Source of the DNA: Xestospongia bergquistia
Taxonomy: Eukaryota; Porifera; Demospongiae; Haplosclerida; Petrosiidae
DNA length: 64,000 nucleotides
Reading direction: 5' to 3'
Assembly: GCA_963965975.1 (NCBI GenBank)
Contig: OZ014411.1
Location: forward strand, 22,410,249 to 22,474,248
How positions within the stretch are numbered: the first letter of the stretch is position 1; each line of letters starts with the position of its first letter. This document shows positions 24,960 to 35,959 of this stretch, piece by piece. A program made the translations under genes and the position numbers. The notes beneath the pieces are model-generated. The model was not told the DNA's origin. It worked only from the letters and a program-made list of their open reading frames with translations, and made no database searches.

Positions 24960-26897
24960 TGACTAACGCATCCATATAGAGTGTATGTCAATATTGTCAC
25001 CATTGTCACCAGTTTCAATATGTACTAGATGTATATGTTCACATATAATAGCATGTACAGTAGTACCTAAACATGTACATGTGTAAGCATGTGGGCACAT
25101 TTAACAGTCACAACACATAATTTACAATCACAGCTTTCCAGTAACTTTCTATTACATTATGTGTGCCTGTATTCAAAGATCTTACTTTCCATTTGTTATT
25201 ATTTAAAAGATATAATTGAATTTGGAGATAATTTCACAAATCTTGTGGTTGTTTGTCCATTTCCACTTTCCTCAATCTGTCAAAAGCTGTATTTCTGGAT
25301 ATCTTGATCAAGGCAACAAGAAGACTATTGAAATGTTTATTTTGTTTATGATGTAAGTATACTATTTTTACTACTTCATGAAAACTCTCTAAAAACATAT
25401 TTGTATTTTCTGTAGATCCCACTTTATGGCAAGTAATCTAATGATGTCACCTTGTACAATAGTTTGTGTTAAAGTAAATGTAAAACTTGTCATGATAGCT
25501 GTAAATGTGTGTTAAGAATTTTTGCAATATGCAATAAAGAATGAAACATAGTCTCCTCATGCTTCATAAGTGCAGAGTAAATGGTATACTGTTATTTGAT
25601 CTTCCTTTAGTGATACATACTCCTTTATAGTTTTTCTACATACTCTATAGACATGCCATCCACAGAGTACTTTATAACTATCCTTGCCTCCAAACAAACT
25701 TTGTCAATTATTAAAATATTACTTTACATGATCAGACATAAACTAATGAGGTACAACATTGTCACATCTATGCTTCATTGCTGTTAAAATATTATCAATG
25801 CTGAAGAATCTTCTCGATTTGAAATCATTCAGGCTACAGGAAATCATTCACCATATTCATCAACAGTATAATTGTAGTAACTAAGTAAAAGTCATACATA
25901 CATGTTGTTCCATGTATTGCATTTATACACATGGTGTTGTTACAAAATTTAATAAGCATATCTCTTTGAAATTGTGTCTGTATGCATAACATAAAGTCAT
26001 TGTCTGCAAAATTGTCAATTTCATTTGGCTGCTTGTCACCTTACTTTTTAAAGAGTAGTACAGGATTATGATCTAGTGATTACATTTCAATAAGCCATTC
26101 TGTCACGCTAACAAGATCATTTTTGATGCTTTTTATATTATACTGACATTTGATAATGTGAACATCTTAACAAGTAACAAGTTATTGTCTGTCAATGCCA
26201 TCATCAAGTGAGTCTCAAATGTCATGTAATATACTATCTATGTGTAAGAGTGTGATAAATTTGACTCTTTTGCTCTTTGTCACTGATAAATTTCAGAGCA
26301 CCTCTCCAGGCACAATCCACATGCAATGAACATAGGACTATTATTAATGACTGTCTTACCCAGTGTAAATCTACTTTTCAAATAGTCCATTGAAATGATC
26401 CACTTTTCTTTAATGTATATCATTCACTTATGAATTGACTATATGTAAGATATTTAGGAATAATGGTTAGTTATAGATTAACTTGTGTGCCAATAACTTT
26501 ATTTTCTTAAGATAGGAAAACCCAGATAATGGATTAAATGAGTAATTGTAATAATATTATCAATAACAGTAATAATTTTACATAATAAAAATATCATCAT
26601 TGTCCAATGAGTCATTAGGTATATAGGCACTACCCAATAACAGTAGTCTTCAAACATTTGTAGCTATGAGTACATGTATATATACTAAGTCTGAAATGAA
26701 AGAAACTCAACATATTGTGCCTTTATGTAATTGTTTTGAACAACATGATTGATACTATGTTGTGGAATTAGTTGAAAAAAATAACAACAGCAATCCTTAC
26801 TGCATTCTTCATGCTTATTTATATGTTCTTGTAGGAGAGTAATTATGTATGAAGCATGCCTAATGAATTGCGTTTGCAAAGCAAGTGTTTCCTGCAT
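24960..26897 (-). pseudogene. MULE-type transposase with SWIM finger, decayed
   Basis: Reading down the minus strand, several pieces match MULE transposases: DVHIIKCQYNIKSIKND and GDKQPNEIDNFADND (about 26020-26170), FMLCIQTQFQRDMLIKF, then INAIHGTTCMYDFYL (about 25880-26000), then VDEYGE-stop-FPVA-stop-MISNRED. Lower down, TENTNMFLESFHEVVKIVYL and LIKISRNTAFDRLRKVEM lie at 25234-25422, and a SWIM-like CTC...CEHIHL lies at about 25020-25085. Stops and frameshifts occur throughout, so it is dead. An open frame at 26685-26897 (LLQEHINKHEECSKDC) is in the right place to be its N-terminal part, but that is less sure. The second block has a copy at about 50900-52897. Confidence 0.8.
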
Positions 26898-28221
26898 TTG
26901 TTAATCTTGAGGGAAGACTTGAGTCCATCACAGCTTTCAGTAATCCAAACTAAACACAGTATCATGTTTCATTACTGTCATATAATAATTAATGGTTAGG
27001 AGCAGTCCATGACATATAGACTTAGTAGTAACACACCCAATATTTCCAATGTATTAATACTATGTCTTAAAATCATATATGTAATGTTGAAGATGAAATG
27101 GATGTCTTTTTCAATGTCTGGATATTCTGTGACAACTGTCTGTATAATTAATACCTTCCATTAAACTAATATTATGTCTTATGTCAAATGTGATTTAATG
27201 TGTTAATTTTTATAGATTTAATATTCTGTTAAATTTGATTCTAACAGGTTATATTAATAGATTTAACCTACTTAACATATTCCTTACAATAGATGCCGCT
27301 AGTATCTTTTATTATATTACAGTTAATATTAGTATGTATGGTAATTAATGATTTGTATATGCCATGAAATTAATATAATGCATTCTTGTATTATACTAGT
27401 TTATATTGTATGCATGCTGATTTCCAATTGAAGTAGTAATCAGTCTTATAGTTGTTACGAATCTTGATATCTGTATATGATGTACCATATTATATACACA
27501 AATTATATTATAAAAATTATTAAATAAAAATGTACATGCATAGTATAAATAGTATGTTCAATAGAGTTCTGTACCTCTTTTTCAACTCATTCATCAGTAT
27601 GTCTATCTGCTATTTGTATGTTTTATTCTTAAGAAATAAACATTCCGTTCAATGTTCATCTTGTACATATCAGCTTGTTATGCTCTAGTTCTGTTATTAC
27701 ATTATCAATTGATATGAACAAAAGTTCTGTTGACATAATTACTTTTCAACATATTTACTAAATGAATGTATAATTTTAAAAATTGAACACAAGCAAAAAT
27801 AAAAGTTATGACAAAACTTATAGCATATAGAAAATAAACAAAAGATGCAAACAACAATAACAATAATACAAATACAAACATATATTAATACGTTATAACA
27901 TTCTCTTATACTAAATCTAAAGACAAGAAAATGTTGCTTGTAAGTCACACCATAAGAAGACTTAATTATTTAGTTTGTCCACATGAATCATTGTACTGAG
28001 ATTATGTATAGATGTTTTAGTTTGACAAATTGTGATTATATGAGCTTTCAAACAGGAGGTGCAGCTAAGTAAAAATAATAACATGGCTAATAATATTAAT
28101 AAAAAGCTATATAAATAATAAAACTAGCACATTTAAGAAAATAATTACAATTATGCTATTTAAATGTAAAAAGCACATTACAGTAATAGCAATGAGTCAC
28201 TTACCATGATAAAACTCTTTA
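26898..28221. other. Spacer and 3' flank of array gene 2
   Basis: Nearly identical to 52898-54223. No gene is visible. The last part is homologous to the 3' flank of gene 1. On the minus strand a consensus donor GTAAGT (28204-28199) sits 18 nt past the stop of gene 2 and is conserved past gene 5, so a 3'-untranslated intron is possible. Confidence 0.55.
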
Positions 28222-31200
28222 TTATTTTTTTGAATCCCAATTTTCATATTGGAAAGAGTCATCAACTCTTAGCAATGGACCAATTTCAGATTCCAGCTTA
28301 TCAGTTCTTCCCTTAACAACCAGCTTATTCTTTAAAATGACTTGACAATATTGTATACATTTTCTAACACATCGAAGACGACTAATTGATATATATCCAT
28401 GATACATCAAAATGACTATGTAAGTCATAACACAGAGGACAATCTGAACTGTTGTCATAATATTGGTAGTTTTAGTGTTTTCTGATGAACTGTAGGAGAG
28501 AGATGTGATTGAACTGACCAAAACAAGTACCATGAACCACAAATCTAATGCATTCAATATCTTATTCTTATATGGTAGAACAATTGCTTGTGCAATAATA
28601 AACAAATTTAAGATAAATGTTAGTAATAAAAGTTGAAGAGTCCTATTGGTACCTTGAAGAACAGCTGTGATAATGTAGATAACAGACAAAATAACCAACC
28701 TCAATCCAAACCAATACCTTAACTTCTCTTTGTAAGGTCCATGAATAGCATCAATAAATGGACGAAAGTACTTGGCTATAAAACGACTCCTCAACATTTT
28801 AACTCCAAACAACCCAACCAATATAAAAGGTATGATAATGAGAGACAATACTGCAATACTCACACATATTAGAACAACGTGGTAAGGATTTTGACCATAG
28901 AGGACACTGCCATCTCTATACCAAACAAGTAATTTACCAACAGAATTATTGGTGCTATTAAAATGAATATGAGCTGGAGTGAGAACAGTTAATGAGATAG
29001 AAAAGAAATCTGAGTATGAGATGTACATCAATGTGACAAGTACTTGTACAGAAGATCCAACTATCAAGTTAGCAATCCTGGTAGAACATCGACTTAATAG
29101 AACAATAAGAGCAACTATTAGCCAAAAATAAAGTGGGAAAAAATATAATATAGCAGTCTTGCCCAGTTCATTGAGATTACTGGTTATACATATTGGTACA
29201 TACCAGTGGTAGTTTATAGAAACAAGGAAGTTCAGAATATATCGTAGAGCTATATTTCTTAATACCATATCATATGAGGGTGTAACAAATTGCCAGAGAT
29301 TAAGCCAAAAAATAAATCCTCCCAGAGTCCCTAAATCAATCGTCAGTCTCAAACTAAACAATACTAAGACATAAGCAATACCTAGTAGCATACCAAATGT
29401 CAAAGTAATTACCATATGTCTCACATTTGAACATATGTAACAATCATTACTCCCAAATACAACACTATAGCCCTCCTTACATTGACCACATAACCATCCC
29501 ATGCGATTCCCTCTACACATGATATCAGGGTGTGTTATATTGATTGATGTAATTTGTCGACAGTATCCAGGAGGACAATGTTCACTGTAACCAAGGATGT
29601 TTGAATTGTTAATAGTCCCTAACCATGATTGAAGTGGAACATTAACAGTTGTATCATCAATAATACATTTTGTGATACCAAATCCTTTTAGAAATGAACT
29701 GCATACACATGCTGTGGTTTTAGTATCATATACAAATCCTAAAGGACAGGTTTTCTGAACAAGTGTAATTGAATATGTAGGATTGTATCCTAGTACTGCA
29801 AAATATAAATGCATTGTGTCTTTAGTATTCTCTGGAAGTATTGTAAAGTTTAATGTTGTACAATAGTTGTTGTAGACAGTTTGAATTTTTTGTTCTACAG
29901 GTAGCCGATCTGTGATGTCAAATGTTTTCACTTGATGACGATGATGTCTATATTTGCTTTCAGATATAGTCAACCTAGCGAGAATCTGTGCATAAGTTGG
30001 ATTACCATTAAGATCATATGCTGTTAAGTTAATTTTAATTGTTTCTCCTGGATACACTTTGATTTGCAATTGACTAACATTATTGCATTGACGTGTGCTT
30101 ACAGCAACTGATGATACTTCTCCAGTATCATTATTTCCATCAAAATAAAATAACGCGTTATACAATTCTGTGTTATTACTGTCTTTTAAAAACAGTTGTT
30201 GACATTCATATAATGGAGATACATAGATAGAATTGCCAGCATATTTGGCACTGTTATTTTTAAAAGTTAAACGAGCATTAAGTTGAGAAATATTATGACT
30301 TACTACTTGAATAGCACACAATGGATTTGCGCTTAGAATATTTCTGTCCATATGTGAGTAAATTGCCCCACCATAAAAAAAACCATTGTTATTAATAAAA
30401 GTAGCATTAGTTAATTCATGTATGAATAGATGCGACAACGAATCAAGTCTGATAGCAGCTCCATGACTGGCTTTGTTATTATAGAATGTTAATGTACCAT
30501 TTAAATGAATGTCACTGTTATAAGCTTGTAATACTGAGCCGGTAATTTTTTTAAAGAAGTTATTTTCTCCATTGATGTAAACAGATGCTGTGTTGACAAA
30601 AACTAATTTCCCAATATTTAGAGCTGTTTCCAACGTACCAGGAAATGGCCTAAATGCATTAACAGACTGTAACACGATCAATAAATTTTTAAAGGAACAT
30701 GATTGGTCTATATTAGTTTCTGAGAGAATAAATGGACTACGTGCTCCTGTATACGATTGACTATAGCTCAAATTGATAAAATGAATTCGAAGCTTACAAG
30801 ATACTTTTGATGAAGTAATAATATGTATAATGGAATGGTTATATTTAGAGAAACTAGCAGAACTGAAGTCATCATTAGAGTGCAGTCCACGGTGACTATC
30901 TATCACTAAACTATCAGAAATGGTTATTATATCCCATGGTTTATTATTTTCACATCCTATGTAAGAACTTGAATTCATTGTTGTGGTTACCATACAACCT
31001 ATACCAAATGTACTTTTTTCAATGTTGCTGTACAAAAAATTGTGGCGAGTTTCAAATTTTGTGATAGTAACAAAAACTTTCCTTATTGGAGCATCACTAA
31101 ATATAAATGCTAAACCATTAAAGACACCACCAAATACCAAATACCAATATGTATCAGACAAATAAACATTAGCACTGTAGTCACCTTGGCTAAATATGGC

Positions 31201-32007
31201 AGTCATACCAGCTGCAAATGCACTGATTGCTTTAGGTTGATTATTTTCAGTGTGAAGTTTAGCAGCATTTACTACATCATTATATGGTACAAGGTTTATA
31301 TTCCCCTCCATGTTCATTGTATTTATAAGTACATTTGCTTGTAATATCTCAACTCTGTTGTCAACATTACTAAAATATAATATAAGACCAGACCCACTGC
31401 AATTTGGAAGAAGAGTTTGAGAACATTGAGAAGGATTGGAAGAAACAATGTTGATATTAGTGAGAGTGACATTATTATTAGGATTTATTAGAAGAGATGC
31501 AAACCCATAATACTTACTGATATTAACTCTAAATAGAGTGATATCAGAGGAGTAGCTGACAAGTAATGTTGCTGATTGACCCTCATGAAAAAAGAAAGCT
31601 GTATCATTAGGGTATAGGTTGTTGGCTTGATCATGAGATGGCATTGGTCCACCACACTGTGTTATATGTATATTATCAATAACTAAACCAGTTACATTAT
31701 AGAAACCAAAACCAACAGATATATCATTGATTTGTTTGCAAGTGATAATTGCAGATACATTTGATGCACTACATAAGGTGATGTTAAAAGTGTTACTAAC
31801 CAAACAAAAAGAACTTGAAGAGAGGGTGTGATTTACATCAGGAGAGAGATGTAGCTGAGTGCCTGGCAGAAGGGAAAGACCTGGAGGGCCACAAAGGAGA
31901 TTTTCTAGATCTTTGGGTCCTGAAAGTAGAAACGTTATTGAGATACCTTCTCTTAGACTGCATACCAATAGGAACATACACAGCAAAGAAAACATATTGT
32001 ATGTCAT
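28222..32007 (-). CDS. Array gene 2: beta-helix multi-TM receptor-like protein
   Basis: Encodes 1261 residues from ATG at 32007 (MTYNMFSLLCMFLLVCSL, signal peptide). Architecture is as in gene 1: glycosylated beta-helix/Pmp-like ectodomain (FINNNGFFYGGAIYS, FKNNSAKYAGNSI), cysteine-rich module, about ten hydrophobic helices with IDAIHGPYKEKLRYWFGL, and an acidic tail. The tail differs from gene 1: EIGPLLRVDDSFQYENW ending DSKK, keeping the E-xxx-LL motif but losing the WETDN end. Its closest relative is gene 5 in the second block. The subtype is marked by ITFLLSGPKDLEN at the N-terminus, an extra Leu-Gln in NVSQLQIKVYPG and a His-rich loop (KYRHHRHQVKTFD). The stop is TAA-TAA, and an AATAAA overlaps it on the minus strand. 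It appears intact. Confidence 0.88.
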   Translation of the reverse strand: MTYNMFSLLCMFLLVCSLREGISITFLLSGPKDLENLLCGPPGLSLLPGTQLHLSPDVNHTLSSSSFCLVSNTFNITLCSASNVSAIITCKQINDISVGFGFYNVTGLVIDNIHITQCGGPMPSHDQANNLYPNDTAFFFHEGQSATLLVSYSSDITLFRVNISKYYGFASLLINPNNNVTLTNINIVSSNPSQCSQTLLPNCSGSGLILYFSNVDNRVEILQANVLINTMNMEGNINLVPYNDVVNAAKLHTENNQPKAISAFAAGMTAIFSQGDYSANVYLSDTYWYLVFGGVFNGLAFIFSDAPIRKVFVTITKFETRHNFLYSNIEKSTFGIGCMVTTTMNSSSYIGCENNKPWDIITISDSLVIDSHRGLHSNDDFSSASFSKYNHSIIHIITSSKVSCKLRIHFINLSYSQSYTGARSPFILSETNIDQSCSFKNLLIVLQSVNAFRPFPGTLETALNIGKLVFVNTASVYINGENNFFKKITGSVLQAYNSDIHLNGTLTFYNNKASHGAAIRLDSLSHLFIHELTNATFINNNGFFYGGAIYSHMDRNILSANPLCAIQVVSHNISQLNARLTFKNNSAKYAGNSIYVSPLYECQQLFLKDSNNTELYNALFYFDGNNDTGEVSSVAVSTRQCNNVSQLQIKVYPGETIKINLTAYDLNGNPTYAQILARLTISESKYRHHRHQVKTFDITDRLPVEQKIQTVYNNYCTTLNFTILPENTKDTMHLYFAVLGYNPTYSITLVQKTCPLGFVYDTKTTACVCSSFLKGFGITKCIIDDTTVNVPLQSWLGTINNSNILGYSEHCPPGYCRQITSINITHPDIMCRGNRMGWLCGQCKEGYSVVFGSNDCYICSNVRHMVITLTFGMLLGIAYVLVLFSLRLTIDLGTLGGFIFWLNLWQFVTPSYDMVLRNIALRYILNFLVSINYHWYVPICITSNLNELGKTAILYFFPLYFWLIVALIVLLSRCSTRIANLIVGSSVQVLVTLMYISYSDFFSISLTVLTPAHIHFNSTNNSVGKLLVWYRDGSVLYGQNPYHVVLICVSIAVLSLIIIPFILVGLFGVKMLRSRFIAKYFRPFIDAIHGPYKEKLRYWFGLRLVILSVIYIITAVLQGTNRTLQLLLLTFILNLFIIAQAIVLPYKNKILNALDLWFMVLVLVSSITSLSYSSSENTKTTNIMTTVQIVLCVMTYIVILMYHGYISISRLRCVRKCIQYCQVILKNKLVVKGRTDKLESEIGPLLRVDDSFQYENWDSKK

Positions 32008-32742
32008 CTATAGAGTCAGAGATTTATCTGTAATATAACTTGAACACTTTTTGCTATAGCCTTATGTATCTATTGTGATTATAAACTCTTTTTTTATATG
32101 AAAATTGTATTTTTTGTTAATGTTTATTACACTTTGAAATTGCATTCTTTCAAATTGTTAAACATGTTATTGTTGTGTATATCCATAGATGTTACAATAA
32201 CAATTATGTTAAAAATGAATATCTGTAACTGTAACTTCTGAACAATGCAACAATGCATTTTTTATTTAATCAATATATGGTTATACTGGTTTCATGTACT
32301 TGTTGCAAACTGAAAGTAACATTAACTGTTATGATTACTAATATTCTATTAAGTAAGGAATTGACTGTTTATCAAAATTATTTTTAACATTTGATAAACA
32401 ATCAATGCTTTAGGACATTAGTAATCAAAACAATATATTATGTTACTTTCAGTTTGTATAAAAGAATTTTGTTAAATACATCATATATAACCATATATTT
32501 GTTAAATCAATTAATCAGTGTTTAAAATACTAACATAGTACAATAATACACAAGAAAACTAGAGAGCTGGAGAGGTACATGCATTGGACATATCCTCCAC
32601 AAATGTTCATAGTTCATCACTTGCTAAGTCTTGTATATGAACTTTCTTACTTTCCTTCACATTTACACATAGTTAGGTAATACCAATAAATAGTTTCCTT
32701 ACATTATAGTTGCGATAGTGACCTTGATGGCAGTTATTACAG
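32008..32742. other. 5' flank of array gene 2
   Basis: Collinear with 57968-58706 upstream of gene 5, and from about 32270 also with 41237 onward. It contains the spacer hairpin element and no gene. No TATA-like promoter is distinctive in this AT-rich DNA. Confidence 0.6.
32307..32455. repeat. Spacer hairpin element, copy 3
   Basis: 149-bp imperfect palindrome: AAACTGAAAGTAACAT pairs with ATGTTACTTTCAGTTT, TGATTACTAAT with ATTAGTAATCA, and an inner TTGACTGTTTATCAAA with TTTGATAAACAATCAA. This is the best-preserved type, shared with 41276-41424 and 58267-58415. Confidence 0.85.
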
Positions 32743-33260
32743 TTAATCCACAAAAGTAAACAAATACTCATGAAGATGCTGGTATTGAGCAGGACAAAGT
32801 GAATGATGACAAAATGAGTCTCTGTTGTGTTCAATTACATTATATCTTTTAGTCATTTTTATTATCTTACTTTGTAGGTATTGAACAATTGCTTCAGAGG
32901 ATATAGCTATATGGTGGATATTGTATTTGCACCAAGTACATAATGAATGAAGACATTTCAACTGGCATAATTCTGAGTATAATTGAAATTTATAAAACAT
33001 TGTTGAGTGTATTGGTTTTATATTCTTTGTTGTACTAATGTTGTTATTATAATATATATTGTTTTATCTTACTTCCTATATTGTTCACATATTCCATGTT
33101 CTTCATTTATTTCTTCTAACATTGACTGGACAACAGGATAATTCAGAAGACATTGGATCACACTGCTAGCACAACAATTATTTGTTGTATTACTTATCCA
33201 TGAGGAAAAAGATGCCTCAAAATTGTACAAGGAATGGCTTTTCATTATTTTTATCCACAT
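32743..33260 (-). pseudogene. USP-like peptidase relic a
   Basis: Two minus-strand pieces resemble the catalytic core of ubiquitin-specific proteases (family C19). At 33260-33069, ISNTTNNCCASSVIQCLLNY matches the Cys box (usual form GLxNxGNxCYxxSxxQCL), with the catalytic Cys aligned to the first Cys of NCC. At 33000-32743, a CTWC pair is followed by PAQYQHLHEYLFTFVD, matching the later QQDAHEF box. Spacing is right, but the join between the pieces is out of frame, several conserved Gly are gone and no His box is found. It is a dead fragment copied with the spacer; related relics lie at 34900-35450, 41705-42230, 43455-43830, 58707-58970 and 59395-59665. Confidence 0.55.
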
Positions 33261-34899
33261 GAACGCACGGTTTTAATAATAGGTAATATTATATGCAAGA
33301 GTGCAAGTACAGAAAGTGAAAAAGGAGTTATATAAATGTTTTGCTAAACTATGTAGATTGAATGCAAGCGGCCATTTTTCCATGAGCTCCTACATATTAA
33401 GCACTACTGTATGCGTTCCATGATATAGAAAACAGATAGTTACAGGAATGGAATTACTTAAGATTCATAAGATTCATTTGATTGGTGAACACCATGAATG
33501 TTCAGAATCATCTATCATGTATAGTATGTATGTATGGTAATAATGGAATAATGAAATAATATTCAAGGTAGGATAGTCTGTTAATGAATCTATTGTTGTA
33601 TTGAGTATGGATTGTATTAGACTTATAATGTGTTTTGTCTTGTCTTCTCAAATTTTAATCACATATTACAATACCATTCAGTAGTGGGAAGATGTTTGAT
33701 GATAATACAGGTTATATTGAATGTAAGTGAAATTATTGTAATTGTATGTTGGATCAAAGATTATTGAGTGACAAAACATGTTTAATTTATTGATTCTTTG
33801 GCTTGATAAATGTACCAGTGATACCAATCTTCACAAAAGTCACATTACATCATATATTCATTATTGTAGAACCATTGTTGTATAATTTACAGGCAATTAA
33901 ACATGTATAACCAAGTAATAGTTAAATCAAACAAATCATTTTTTACAGTTTAGATTTACCTATTGAAGTGGTTTCAGTTACTATGTTATTCCCCTCCCCA
34001 TGGATACCTTCATTTAATTTGTAAAGCAGTTTGAATGGGTTTTGTTGCATGACTTTATTTACACTAACTGGAATCACCTATAATTGTAGCAGCAATATAT
34101 TATGAAGACTATTATTGATAGTATACATACAGAACTGTCATTGATGTAGAGCCATCGAGTGTGATCATCTTTAGAATGAGATAAGCATGTGTAATGCTTC
34201 CCAACTAGTAAAAAATTGACTATACTTGTGAGTCTGTAATATTTGTTGCCTATTTTTAAAGTTGTTCACTATAGTTATAATTATGACTTCATTTGAATTT
34301 TTGTATTATGTATATGTACATGGACTTGTTCATTTTGGTGAGGTTGCTCTCACAATAGTGTATAAACAATTAAGATTTAATGATATGCCTATGTAACATA
34401 CTGTGTTGAGACAGTTGATGATTTAATGATATAAATGCAAAGAAACTCAAGGTATTTAGTTATCTCTAGCAAATTTGGACTTCCCATGACTGTAACATCT
34501 ACAATATATATGAAAGTGCTTTAAATTTAAGTCACTGCATGTACATGAGCTGAAAAGGTACATGCACTGGACATAACCTCAACACAATAAAATCATGAAG
34601 ATTTTCACAAGTTGTCAGTTCATCAATTACTAATTCTTGGGTATGAACTTTCTTACTTTCCTTCATATTAATACATAGTTAGGTAAGACCAATAAATGAT
34701 TTCCTTACATGCACTTTAAGTTTCAAAATGATTTATGACTGTTGAATATCACTGTTATAGCAACATTTGTTATATAAGAATAATGTTGAGCAATGATACC
34801 AATACACAGTTGTATTGATCACAAACCTGTTTAAATTAGTTCTAGAAATAAGTTGTTTTGTATTAAGTCTGTAATTTAATCATTATAGTGTAATGGAAT
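33261..34899. other. Spacer DNA without a gene
   Basis: Collinear with about 42231-43460 in the next spacer; most of it (about 33010-34475) is deleted in the spacer before gene 6. No coding or structural feature was recognised. Confidence 0.6.
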
Positions 34900-35450
34900 A
34901 CAATAATTTTGCAATAGTGATCTTGATGACAGGTATGTTAGTTAATTCCCAAAGTAAACAAAATACTCATGAGCATGCTGGTATTGACCACGACAGAATG
35001 ATAGATAACAAAATGCATCACTGTTTAATTATATCTTTAATGTTTTTATTATATTTTACTTTGTATAGGTTTGAATAATCACATCAGAGATTATAGCTGC
35101 AAGTGAGTTGTTGTATTTGTGCCAAGTACATAATGAATGAATATATTTGAACTTGCATAATTCTAAGTAGATGTGAAATGTTTGATGTATTGGTTTTATA
35201 TTCTTTGTTGTACTGATGTTTTTATTATAATATATAGTATTTTACATTACTTTCTACAATTTTCACATATCCTTTGTTCTTAATTTATTTCTTCTAACAT
35301 TGACTTAACAGCAGGATGATTAAGAAGACATTGAATTACACTGCTAGCACAGCAATTGTGTGTTGTATTAGTTATCCCAGGAGGAAGTGATGCCTCAAAA
35401 TTGTATAAGAAATGACTTTTCTGTATTCTTATCGATATGAACGCACAGTT
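34900..35450 (-). pseudogene. USP-like peptidase relic b
   Basis: This copy keeps the best motif remains. The minus-strand reading gives EASLPPGITNTTHNCCASS then VIQCLLNHPAVKSMLEEIN followed by a stop (about 35280-35400), and further on CTWHKYN and RGQYQHAHEYFVYF (about 34940-34990). PPGITN...CCASSVIQCL is a good match to a USP Cys box, and GQYQHAHEYF to the QQDAHEF box. The same in-frame stop after EEIN occurs in relic d, so b and d share ancestry. Confidence 0.6.
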
Positions 35451-35959
35451 TTAATAATTATTAACATATGCGCAAGAGTGCAGGCACTGAAGGTGAAGAA
35501 GAAATTAAATTTTTTGTTTAAAAATATGTAGATTGAATGTGGTGGCCATTTTTTCAGTGGGCATCTCTACATATCAAGCACTATTGTGTGTACTCCATGA
35601 TATAGAGACTTAGTAGTAACACACCCAATATTTGTAATATATTTATACTGTGTCTTAATTTCATATATTTAATTTTGAAGATGAAACGGATATCTTTTTC
35701 AATATTTGGATATACTATAACAAACTGTCTGGATAGTTAATATCATCAACATTAACATTAACAGCTTTGTGATTGTATGTGCTTTCAAAGTAGAAGTGGA
35801 GCTATGTAAAAATAACTCCAAGGCTAAAATATTTAAAAATGTTACATAAATAATTAAGACCAGCACATTTAAGAAAGTAATTGCAATTATTCTATTTAAA
35901 TGTTAAAAGTACATTACAACAATAATAATTATTAACTAATAATGATACAAGTCTTTTTC
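35451..35959. other. 3' flank of array gene 3
   Basis: Collinear with about 43830-44328 downstream of broken gene 4 and, in its last 140 bp, with the 3' flank of gene 6. No gene is seen. Confidence 0.6.

Noticed and set aside
26850..26935. Minus-strand reading LTNAGNTCFANAIH resembling a USP Cys box upstream of the MULE relic
   Set aside because: It lies in a different frame from the open reading MQETLALQTQFIRH that overlaps it, is followed at once by a stop, and no QQDAHEF-like or His box is near. A chance match or unrelated remnant cannot be excluded, so it is not annotated as a peptidase.
34893..35078. Plus-strand 61-codon frame MEYNNFAIVILM..., repeated at 59395
   Set aside because: It is antisense to the QQDAHEF-like piece of USP-like relics b and f, and its conservation follows from spacer duplication.
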